Of a DNA stretch of 14,827 nucleotides, positions 7,347-12,691 are shown piece by piece. The notes beneath the pieces were generated by a model. The model did not search any database and was not told the DNA's origin. It saw nothing but the letters and a program-made list of their open reading frames with translations. The stretch is from positions 1 through 14,827 of the forward strand of contig JAQTOJ010000017.1 in the NCBI GenBank assembly GCA_028713395.1, written 5' to 3'. Each line of letters opens with the position of its first letter. Position 1 is the stretch's first letter. This DNA is from Dehalococcoidales bacterium. Lineage in GTDB: Bacteria; Chloroflexota; Dehalococcoidia; Dehalococcoidales; Fen-1064. A program made the position numbers and the translations under genes.

Positions 7347-7994
7347 TTATAATCTTTCTTCGTTGTCGTCTTCGACACCCTGCCAGGGGCGGACAGGACC
7401 AACAAAAACGAACGGTCCGGGCATGCCGCGGTGACCTTCGGCGGTTTTAGTATGCCCGACACCCAGGTAAAGACCTTTACTGATTTTTCTCAATTCATCA
7501 GTCAGGTCATTTTTACCGGCGCCATTCTTGAATTGTCCGTAATACATGGTAAAGGACATTTTGCCATCGAGCTGTGATTTGGCCATAGCGGTGCCAAAGC
7601 GCAGGAAGCGTCTCTCCCAGCCGCCGGTCTGGCGGTAAACATTATAGCCTTCGCCTTTATCAGCGCTGACCGGTTTCAGGGCTTTACCCATCCAGTAACC
7701 CAGGTTCAGGCTTTCGTTGAACATGAAAGCCGCCATGCCTTTTCTGACTTCCTGGTTGCCGCCATCGGGGCAATAACCGCTGTATTCGCCATTCATCTCG
7801 TAGAAATCAGGAGAGGGGAGGGAGCTCCAAAGCGCCCAGAACTTCGGGTAGGTGAGCCCGACCAGTTGTTGGATGGTCCACTTGCCGTTCTTCGGCTGGG
7901 GTACCGGCGGAAGATGTTTCCAGATGTCCACAATCTCTTCGTGGGTGAAGGTAAACGGGTTTCTCGTGTCCAGGTTTTTAGTTTCGACGACCAT
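7347..7994 (-). CDS. Uncharacterised 215-aa protein of a TetR operon
   Basis: I do not recognise this protein. It is soluble-looking: no signal peptide or membrane segment. An N-terminal part (about 1-65) contains THEEIVDIWKHLPPVP and is Trp/Pro rich. The rest alternates short polar and aromatic stretches with many glycines: MNGEYSGYCP, LGYWMGKAL, RFLRFGTAMAKSQLDGKMSFTMYYGQF, DELRKISKGLYLGVG and GPFVFVGP. That pattern would suit a beta-barrel that binds a small molecule, loosely like lipocalin-type or GXWXG/DUF4334 proteins; this is a shape impression, not homology. The start ATG 7994 has AAAGGAG 5 nt upstream, overlapping the end of tetR, which stops 15 nt before. The two genes are therefore probably one transcript and the product may act on the TetR ligand. 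It terminates at the hairpin 7266-7308. The reading frame is confident; the function is unknown. Confidence 0.85.
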   Translation of the reverse strand: MVVETKNLDTRNPFTFTHEEIVDIWKHLPPVPQPKNGKWTIQQLVGLTYPKFWALWSSLPSPDFYEMNGEYSGYCPDGGNQEVRKGMAAFMFNESLNLGYWMGKALKPVSADKGEGYNVYRQTGGWERRFLRFGTAMAKSQLDGKMSFTMYYGQFKNGAGKNDLTDELRKISKGLYLGVGHTKTAEGHRGMPGPFVFVGPVRPWQGVEDDNEERL

Positions 7995-8009
7995 GTATGC
8001 TCCTTTTCT

Positions 8010-8633
8010 TTATTTTATAATTGCTTTCAGACAAAATTGTGTTTGTTGATAGATAAAGTCAGTCAGCGTCAATCCCGGCGGCAGCACCCGCTGGCTGTGG
8101 GCCCAGGTAGTCCCGAGGCGGGTGATATTGTGGGCGAATAATTTGGGATTATCCACCTCGAAAATACCGGCGGCGATGCCCGCATCGAGGATGCGCTCAA
8201 AGAGCGCGTAGACATCCAAACCGCCCTGGAGTAATTTGCGCTTACCTTCAGGGCCGACGCTGACGATGACGTGATTCAAGAAATTATAGGCATCGAGGCT
8301 CTGATCGACATTTTCGATATAAACCTTGATGTAGTATTTCATGGTTTCGAGAGGTCCCCTATCGCGCAGGATATTTTCCAGGTTTTTTATTTCCTGATCG
8401 AAATTACGCACCGACCAATCACGCAGCAGATAGACCAGTTCTTCTTTATTGTCGAAGTAATAGTAAAAATTGCCTTTGCTCATGCCGCAGGCTGCGACGA
8501 TATCCTCGACAGTGGTTTTATCGTAGCCGTTAACGGCAAACAGTTCCAGCGCTTTCAGGGCGATCTGCAAGCGGCGGTCGTTGCCATTAAGGCTGAAAGG
8601 TTTTTCGGTTGGTTTGACTGCGGTGAAAGACAT
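8010..8633 (-). CDS. TetR/AcrR-family transcriptional regulator
   Basis: The 207-residue protein has the one-domain DNA-binding part plus ligand domain typical of TetR repressors. The N-terminal helix-turn-helix region is at about 20-66: RRLQIALKALELFAVNGYDKTTVEDIVAACGMSKGNFYYYFDNKEELV, where GMSKGNFYYYFDNKEEL is the recognition-helix signature. The remaining 140 residues are helical and variable, as expected for an effector-binding and dimerisation domain; they give no clue to the ligand. The ATG at 8633 has only a weak AAAGAG about 11 nt upstream, but no other start fits the HTH. The gene is co-directional with the 215-aa gene downstream (15 nt) and divergent from the dehydrogenase at 9126. 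A TetR-type palindrome at 8935-8950 lies in the shared upstream region, so it probably controls one or both units. Confidence 0.95.
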   Translation of the reverse strand: MSFTAVKPTEKPFSLNGNDRRLQIALKALELFAVNGYDKTTVEDIVAACGMSKGNFYYYFDNKEELVYLLRDWSVRNFDQEIKNLENILRDRGPLETMKYYIKVYIENVDQSLDAYNFLNHVIVSVGPEGKRKLLQGGLDVYALFERILDAGIAAGIFEVDNPKLFAHNITRLGTTWAHSQRVLPPGLTLTDFIYQQTQFCLKAIIK

Positions 8634-8726
8634 GATAATTGATACTCTTTAATTACATAATACTTGCATTTGGTTGATTTATTAAATATCTACGGTTTAG
8701 ATTACACAACGACCCTCACCCTACCA

Positions 8727-8742
8727 TCTCCCATAAGGGAGA
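8727..8742. repeat. CTCCC/GGGAG palindrome
   Basis: TCTCCC (8727-8732), loop ATAA, GGGAGA (8737-8742). It is preceded by ACCCTCACCCTACCA, the same left flank type as the element at 13978. Confidence 0.6.
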
Positions 8743-8780
8743 GGAGATAAGGAAGTAGATTCATAACAAATCCCTCCTAG

Positions 8781-8804
8781 CCTCCCTTCAAACTAGAAGG
8801 GAGG
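8781..8804. repeat. CTCCC/GGGAG palindrome, 9-bp arms
   Basis: CCTCCCTTC (8781-8789), loop AAACTA, GAAGGGAGG (8796-8804), perfect. The left flank AAATCCCTC resembles that of the copy at 14183. Confidence 0.7.
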
Positions 8805-8835
8805 GAACAGCCGGGGTGTTCCACCTGCGCCGGGA

Positions 8836-8851
8836 TGACATTGCAATGTCA
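8836..8851. repeat. 16-bp perfect palindrome
   Basis: TGACATTGCAATGTCA is fully self-complementary with no loop. It overlaps CCGGGATGACA, which resembles the right end of the CGCTGGATyCC...GATGACG element. Confidence 0.55.
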
Positions 8852-8871
8852 AATTACAGCCAGTTATGAAC

Positions 8872-8893
8872 AGTTAGCGATAAACCGCTAACT
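8872..8893. repeat. 8-bp inverted repeat
   Basis: AGTTAGCG (8872-8879), loop ATAAAC, CGCTAACT (8886-8893), perfect. Function unknown. Confidence 0.55.
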
Positions 8894-8934
8894 AAAAACC
8901 AACCAAAATCGAGAAGTACCTTTGAAATTGTCAC

Positions 8935-8950
8935 TTGACCGACTGGTCAG
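8935..8950. promoter_or_regulatory. Candidate TetR-family operator
   Basis: TTGACCGACTGGTCAG contains TGACC, GACT, GGTCA, a 5-bp inverted repeat with a 4-nt centre, the size and look of many TetR-family operators. The first six bases also make a -35 box, with TAACAT (8959-8964) 18 nt downstream as a possible -10 toward the dehydrogenase. Repressor binding here would block that promoter. The site is 176 nt from the dehydrogenase start and about 300 nt from the tetR start. Confidence 0.55.
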
Positions 8951-8985
8951 TTAAAATGTAACATTAGAAAAGACATTTTGTCAAT

Positions 8986-9076
8986 TCCCTCTGTATCTCC
9001 TCCCGTATCCCCGTATCAAGTCCCGATTCATTGAGATTCATACGGGATGGCGATGAAGTCGCGCATACGGGACAGG
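8986..9076. repeat. Nested palindromic repeat of the CCCGTATC family, copy 2
   Basis: TCCCTCTGTATCTCC (8986-9000) is identical to 14183-14197. Next, TCCCGTAT (9001-9008) pairs with ATACGGGA (9065-9072), enclosing CCCGTAT (9010-9016) paired with ATACGGG (9040-9046) and a GCGA/TCGC stem (9050-9053, 9059-9062). The right end TACGGGACAGG equals 5276-5286. Confidence 0.75.
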
Positions 9077-9125
9077 CTCTTTTTAAGGGGGGGAAAGGTT
9101 ACGTTAGCTATGAGAAGGAGTAAAC

Positions 9126-10145
9126 TTGAAGGCGATTCGTGTTCAGGGCAATAAACAGATAGAAGTCATAGAGGTGCCGGATCCGCAGCCTAAAGACGAC
9201 CTGGTGGTAGTGAAAATTATGGCCTCGACCATTTGCGGCACGGAACATACCTATTACGAAGGTAAAAACGCGCTCCCGACTCCCGGCGGCACCGGGCATG
9301 AAGGCGCGGGTATTGTCTGGAAAACAGATAAGACGAAAAATGTAAAAGAGGGCGACCATGTGACGATTTACCCCACTATCTGGGAAAACTGCCATCGTTG
9401 CCTGCCCTGCTGGAATGGTGAATGGCAGCGTTGTGAAAATCCCAAGCCGAAACGCAGCTACATAGGCACTCATTCCCAGTACATGCTGGTGCCGGAATAC
9501 GTGTGTCTGCCGATTCCTCAAGAAATGCCTTTTGGCACCGCGGCTATGATAGATGATTGCCTGGGCACACCATATCGCGCTCTGAAACGTTTGGGACTGA
9601 ATGCCCGCGATACCGTTTTCATCACCGGGGCCGGACCTATCGGCATGTCCGCGCTGATGGTGGCCAAGTTCCATCATGCCCGGGTCATGATGGTAGATAC
9701 CAACGAATACCGTTTACAGCAAGCCTCCGTTCACGGCGCCGATTTTATTTTCAATCCAGCCAAAGATAATGTTTTAGCGAAGGTAAAAGAGATCACCGGC
9801 AAGAAAGGCTGCGATATTGCCATAGATTGCTCCGGTGTTGATGTGGCGCAGATACAGTGCCTGGAAGCGGTGGGTGGCGGGGGCCGGGTGGCATTTATCG
9901 GTATCCGGTCGGTAACGACGCCAATCAACGCCTGGAAACATTTGATGGCCAAAGAGGTGACGCTGATCGGGAGCTGGGCATCCACACCACAGGATCATAC
10001 CGAACTGGTGAATATGTTGCAGCGCGGTATGCCGGCGGGCAATATTATTACCGACCGGTTTAGCATCAACGCCGCTAACGAGGCTTTTGCCAAATTCTTC
10101 GGCGGCACGGCCGTGAAGGTAGCCATTACCCCCTGGGACGAATAG
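9126..10145 (+). CDS. Zinc-dependent medium-chain dehydrogenase (alcohol/sorbitol/threonine dehydrogenase-like)
   Basis: The 339-residue protein belongs to the zinc MDR family, which oxidises alcohols or polyols with NAD(P). The N-terminal GroES-like domain has catalytic zinc ligand Cys37 (STICGTEH) and GHE (58-60 region, TGHEGAG). Structural zinc is held by four cysteines, Cys89, Cys92, Cys95 and Cys103 (C-x2-C-x2-C-x7-C). MIDDCLGTPYRAL at 141-153 offers the third catalytic ligand (Asp144 or Cys145). The Rossmann glycine motif GAGPIG is at 168-173, and Asp191 after MMV suggests NAD rather than NADP. Translation starts at TTG 9126, with AAGGAG 5 nt upstream. The gene is divergent from tetR and follows the candidate operator, so TetR control is likely. 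The substrate cannot be told from sequence. No clear terminator follows. Confidence 0.94.
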   Translation: MKAIRVQGNKQIEVIEVPDPQPKDDLVVVKIMASTICGTEHTYYEGKNALPTPGGTGHEGAGIVWKTDKTKNVKEGDHVTIYPTIWENCHRCLPCWNGEWQRCENPKPKRSYIGTHSQYMLVPEYVCLPIPQEMPFGTAAMIDDCLGTPYRALKRLGLNARDTVFITGAGPIGMSALMVAKFHHARVMMVDTNEYRLQQASVHGADFIFNPAKDNVLAKVKEITGKKGCDIAIDCSGVDVAQIQCLEAVGGGGRVAFIGIRSVTTPINAWKHLMAKEVTLIGSWASTPQDHTELVNMLQRGMPAGNIITDRFSINAANEAFAKFFGGTAVKVAITPWDE

Positions 10146-10192
10146 TGTGTCAGCGTGCCGGACGCATAAAAGTAGAGTAGCTGAATAGTCCC

Positions 10193-10204
10193 GCCTCCGG
10201 AGGC
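10193..10204. repeat. 12-bp perfect palindrome after the dehydrogenase
   Basis: GCCTCCGGAGGC is fully self-complementary and lies between the dehydrogenase and the small membrane protein. There is no T-run, so termination here is doubtful. Confidence 0.45.
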
Positions 10205-10247
10205 TAAGAAGGCGTTCACGGTGGTGTGTTGCAAAACATAGAGGGGG

Positions 10248-10568
10248 ATGGCGATTCCGGCTGTTTACGGTATTTTCCTGGTAATACAAGAACACAAATC
10301 CGTGAGGTATAGTATCTTCTTGGGGATTTTCCTGGCGTTTCTCGCGCTGGAAGGATTAATGGATTTCGTTTTCAAAATCAATTTTCGTGAGAGCATTAAA
10401 AAACACTGGAAAATTATGACGCTTTATTTAGCGCTCTATTACGCCATGAATTACGGTTTTATGGTGATGCCCTGGAAAACCAGCTTGATTTGGGGGTTGG
10501 TCATGGCGGGTCTCTTCATTATTCAGATCCTCGTGAATTTGCAGAGTCACCCTAAAACGAACGGTTGA
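10248..10568 (+). CDS. Small integral membrane protein, unrecognised
   Basis: The 106-residue product is strongly hydrophobic. Likely membrane segments are at about 22-42 (SIFLGIFLAFLALEGLMDFVF), 56-76 (MTLYLALYYAMNYGFMVMPW) and 78-95 (LIWGLVMAGLFIIQILVN). A hydrophobic stretch at 2-14 is short, as if the protein began part-way through a helix. Lys/Arg-rich loops (KHKS, RESIKKHWK) fit cytosolic sides. The ATG at 10248 is preceded by GAGGGGG with almost no spacing, which is poor for initiation, and an in-frame TAG at 10239 prevents an upstream extension. Either a later GTG/TTG is used, or this is the remnant of a longer protein that lost its N-terminus. It is 102 nt after the dehydrogenase and may share its transcript. 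No function is proposed. Confidence 0.65.
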   Translation: MAIPAVYGIFLVIQEHKSVRYSIFLGIFLAFLALEGLMDFVFKINFRESIKKHWKIMTLYLALYYAMNYGFMVMPWKTSLIWGLVMAGLFIIQILVNLQSHPKTNG

Positions 10569-10627
10569 AGAGCGTTGTAAAGCCCGGGCGGAAGCATAAT
10601 ATAAAAATGTCACAAGCGTCCTGAGAT

Positions 10628-11296
10628 TTATTGGCCGGGGGTTTTCGTTCTTCCCTTTATAAGCGTGACAAGGACGGGTATCAAAGAGACTACGACGATA
10701 CCGATCAAAAAGAGTGAGAAATTGTTCTTGATCAATGGTATGTTACCCAGGAAATAACCGGCCAGAATCCCGAGCGCGACCCAAAGCACCCCGCCGATGA
10801 CATTGTAGGCGAAGAACCGGCGATAACTCATACGCCCGGCGCCGGCAACAAAGGGCGCAAAGGTGCGGATAATGGGGACAAAACGCGCGAGGATGATGGT
10901 CTTGCCGCCGTGTTTATCGAAGAAACGGCGTGTTTTTTCCAGATACTCCTCTTTGATGTGGAACCTGGGGTTGGCGATGATTTTTTCCCCGGCGAAATGG
11001 CCGATCCAATAATTGGTGGAATCTCCCAAAACGGCAGCTATTATGAGCAGGATCAATAAAGCGAAAACATTCAGGTCGCCCAGGGCTGCGAAAGCGCCTG
11101 CCACGAAGAGGAGAGAGTCTCCCGGGAGAAACGGCACGAAGACCAATCCCGTTTCGACAAAGATGATACCGAAAAGCAGCACATAGGTGACAATGCCATA
11201 AGTATTGATGATTTCGCCCAGGTGGACATCCAAATGGAGCACAAAATCAATGAACCAGCTAATGATATTCATTACGTTGATATTAGCATATTTCAC
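10628..11296 (-). CDS. DedA-family membrane protein
   Basis: The 222-residue protein is an inner-membrane DedA/SNARE-associated family member; characterised relatives act in membrane homeostasis, and some flip undecaprenyl phosphate or phospholipids. Diagnostic motifs are FVETGLVFVPFLPGDSLLF (Glu and PGD), LGDSTNYWIGHFAG, and ILARFVPIIRTFAPFVAGAGRMSYRRF with the conserved F-x-R-x-x-P-x-x-R arginines. Several hydrophobic segments cover about 35-50, 60-95, 160-185 and 190-212. Translation could start at GTG 11296 or, eight codons later, at ATG 11272; neither has a good Shine-Dalgarno, so the N-terminus is uncertain. It stands alone on the minus strand, convergent with the small membrane protein, with only 59 nt between stops and no obvious terminator. 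Confidence 0.95.
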   Translation of the reverse strand: MKYANINVMNIISWFIDFVLHLDVHLGEIINTYGIVTYVLLFGIIFVETGLVFVPFLPGDSLLFVAGAFAALGDLNVFALLILLIIAAVLGDSTNYWIGHFAGEKIIANPRFHIKEEYLEKTRRFFDKHGGKTIILARFVPIIRTFAPFVAGAGRMSYRRFFAYNVIGGVLWVALGILAGYFLGNIPLIKNNFSLFLIGIVVVSLIPVLVTLIKGRTKTPGQ

Positions 11297-11342
11297 ACGG
11301 CGAAGAGACTCCAGCTACCGACTGGGACTTTGATGTTGAAAA

Positions 11343-11401
11343 CCCCCTCTGTCTCTCTCCCCGATCAGGTCGGGGAGAGGCTCTTCAAAGCTTGAAGGGG
11401 G
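11343..11401. repeat. Nested CTCCC/GGGAG palindrome
   Basis: An inner 10-bp perfect stem is formed by CTCTCCCCGA (11355-11364), loop TCAGG, TCGGGGAGAG (11370-11379). An outer CCCCCT (11343-11348) matches AGGGGG (11396-11401). The left flank CCCCTCTGTCTCTC resembles 8986 and 14183. Confidence 0.7.
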
Positions 11402-11403
11402 AG

Positions 11404-11439
11404 AAGAAACGCTGGATCCCAGATCAAGTCTGGATGACG
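11404..11439. repeat. Dispersed palindromic element, CGCTGGATyCC type, copy 2
   Basis: AAGAAACGCTGGAT (11404-11417) is identical to 4393-4406. CCAGA (11419-11423) and TCTGG (11429-11433) form the stem, followed by ATGACG. Confidence 0.7.
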
Positions 11440-11575
11440 TGAAAGTGGACAAGGGCAAGTTTGCCACCCCACCCGGAGATTCTTCGTCGTCCGGTAGCGT
11501 TGGAGAAAGCCGGACTCCTCCAGAACGACAATGAGTAGAGATCCCGTAGTTGGGCGGGTGGATTTCAGTTCCGAG

Positions 11576-11794
11576 TTAAATGTAGATATTTTTATTTTCG
11601 TGTTTGCCAGGAAATACAAGCAAGGAGATAATTGTCCACACAATGACAATCTGCAGAAAGAAAGCAGCGGGCGCAATGATGTACATGAACCAGGGCAATC
11701 CCCTGGAATCGAACCCAACAGTCAGCGAATAGAGATCTATAGTAACGCAGAAGACCAAACAAAGGATTAGCAGTCCCGTATAGACGAATCTCAT
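11576..11794 (-). CDS. Possible 72-aa membrane protein
   Basis: The reading frame encodes a short protein with two plausible membrane segments, about 5-26 (TGLLILCLVFCVTIDLYSLTVG) and 38-60 (YIIAPAAFFLQIVIVWTIISLLVF), joined by a loop SRGLPWFM and ending in a charged tail. The composition looks like a real membrane protein. However, the ATG at 11794 has no Shine-Dalgarno, there is no recognisable family, and nothing nearby suggests a partner. It may be a genuine small gene or a decaying one. It lies in the 631-bp spacer between dedA and the lipoprotein gene. Confidence 0.4.
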   Translation of the reverse strand: MRFVYTGLLILCLVFCVTIDLYSLTVGFDSRGLPWFMYIIAPAAFFLQIVIVWTIISLLVFPGKHENKNIYI

Positions 11795-11852
11795 AACACG
11801 AAGTATAGGACTGTTCCGTACGCCTTTGCAACATCATTTACAGGACAGCATT

Positions 11853-11883
11853 TACCACTGGAAACCATTGGTTAATAGTGGTA
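11853..11883. repeat. Nested inverted repeat upstream of the lipoprotein gene
   Basis: TACCACT (11853-11859) pairs with AGTGGTA (11877-11883) and encloses a second palindrome AACCATTGGTT (11863-11873). It is 44 nt before the lipoprotein start and may be an operator; no clear promoter boxes are attached to it. Confidence 0.4.
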
Positions 11884-11927
11884 TCTTATGGTTGAAAAAC
11901 TACTGATGCTCCGGAGAGAGGGTTAAC

Positions 11928-12632
11928 ATGAAGATGAAGTATGCAGGGCTTTTTCTGGCGGTATTATTACTACTGATACCAGTTGCATCGTGTAAATCCT
12001 CCCCTGCCACTACAGCCAAAGTAGAACCGGCGGCGGCTGCGGCAGAGGAAGATGCGGGTTCCCGTTTCGTGATCGACCAGAAAACCACCCAGGCGTTTAC
12101 GCCAATCACAATTACACCAACTACGGTCACGCCGACTACCATCACGAAGACGACCATCACCCCCACCACCGTGACCCCGACAACGATCACGCCCACGACC
12201 ATGACGCCCACCACGATTACCCAGACGACCATCACGCCCTCTGTGATCCAGTCTGCCCGCGACCTGGTGGGGACATGGAAAGGCAGCGGGATTTCTTTCT
12301 GGCTGGACGGCAGTAACGGACAGAGGGTTGCCCGGACGAACTGGGAAGTGATATTGATCATCACCGAACAGGTGGACAACGCCGTGAAAGGCACCTTGAC
12401 CATGAATGTGCTGAAGCAAGAGGCACTGGTGCCGCAGGTCTTCCCCGAAATCAATTATGGACCGACCGCGATCAACAAAGGCAAGGTGGTGGGTGCGACG
12501 CTGACTTTTAATGACGGCGGTTGGGATTGGACTTTTACTTTCACCACCGATCTGATGAACGGCGAATACACGGCTCCAGGGCCTGGCGATGCCTGCGATC
12601 CTAAAGCCTTCTCTTTGACCAGACAAAAATAA
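11928..12632 (+). CDS. Lipoprotein with Thr/Pro pentapeptide repeat stalk and C-terminal beta domain
   Basis: The 234-residue protein begins with a lipoprotein signal: positively charged MKMK, a hydrophobic run AGLFLAVLLLLIP and lipobox VASC, putting the lipidated cysteine at 22. An Ala/Glu-rich linker (about 27-45) is followed by ten pentapeptides of the form TPTT(I/V/M) at residues 58-107. The C-terminal domain (about 110-232) contains DLVGTWKGSG, NWEVILIITEQVDN, VKGTLTMNVL and WDWTFTFTTDLMNGEYT. Such alternating strands starting with LVGTWKG suggest a small beta-barrel; I do not recognise the family. The likely picture is a globular domain on a stiff Thr/Pro stalk outside the membrane, possibly O-glycosylated; this is inference. 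GAGAGGG before the ATG at 11928 is the ribosome binding site. The next gene starts 59 nt downstream on the same strand. Confidence 0.85.
   Translation: MKMKYAGLFLAVLLLLIPVASCKSSPATTAKVEPAAAAAEEDAGSRFVIDQKTTQAFTPITITPTTVTPTTITKTTITPTTVTPTTITPTTMTPTTITQTTITPSVIQSARDLVGTWKGSGISFWLDGSNGQRVARTNWEVILIITEQVDNAVKGTLTMNVLKQEALVPQVFPEINYGPTAINKGKVVGATLTFNDGGWDWTFTFTTDLMNGEYTAPGPGDACDPKAFSLTRQK
12099..12248 (+). repeat. 15-bp in-frame tandem repeat array, ten units
   Basis: Ten consecutive 15-nt units encode TPTT(I/V/M) and variants (TPITI, TKTTI, TQTTI, TPSVI). Units differ mostly at third codon positions (ACG/ACC/ACA, ATC/ATT, GTC/GTG), so the protein repeat is better kept than the DNA repeat. Confidence 0.9.
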
Positions 12633-12677
12633 ACACGCTTGATAGAAATTGAGTTCGTCATAGCCACCGAAACCTTG

Positions 12678-12683
12678 TATTAT
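12678..12683 (+). promoter_or_regulatory. Candidate -10 box before the radical SAM gene
   Basis: TATTAT lies 8 nt before the ATG at 12692. If used, transcription would begin at or next to the start codon, giving a nearly leaderless mRNA. There is no -35 at a standard distance (TTGAGT at 12649-12654 is 23 nt away). Weak. Confidence 0.25.
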
Positions 12684-12691
12684 TAAGGTTA

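Larger units (their letters stand above)
8634..9125. other. 492-bp divergent spacer between tetR and the dehydrogenase
   Basis: No gene was found. From left to right it contains a possible minus-strand -10 (TATTAT on the minus strand, 8657-8662), hairpins of the CTCCC/GGGAG type (8727-8742 and 8781-8804), a 16-bp palindrome (8836-8851), an 8-bp hairpin (8872-8893), a TetR-type palindrome (8935-8950) and a nested palindromic repeat (8986-9076). The dehydrogenase ribosome binding site AAGGAG is at 9115-9120. Confidence 0.7.
11297..11575. other. Intergenic region with palindromic repeats
   Basis: The left part holds a large CTCCC/GGGAG palindrome (11343-11401) followed directly by a CGCTGGAT element (11404-11439). 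I see no gene between about 11440 and 11575 on either strand that has both a ribosome binding site and protein-like composition. Confidence 0.6.

Noticed and set aside
7225..7434. Plus-strand open frame after cysS
   Set aside because: It passes through a dispersed repeat, a terminator hairpin and the antisense of the 215-aa gene.
8634..9125. Insertion-sequence remnant or attachment site in the divergent spacer
   Set aside because: There is no transposase fragment, no terminal inverted repeat pair with target duplication, and no tRNA; the palindromes match dispersed short repeats instead.
11531..11770. Plus-strand 79-codon frame opposite the 72-aa membrane protein
   Set aside because: It is polar and low-information, with no ribosome binding site; the opposite strand has better protein-like composition.
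12099..12248. Tandem 15-bp units as a CRISPR or iteron array
   Set aside because: Units are contiguous, in frame and encode a regular pentapeptide inside a lipoprotein gene.
11900..12454. Minus-strand 184-codon frame rich in VVGV repeats
   Set aside because: It is the antisense shadow of the 15-bp Thr/Pro repeat array; the plus-strand product has a lipobox and ribosome binding site.
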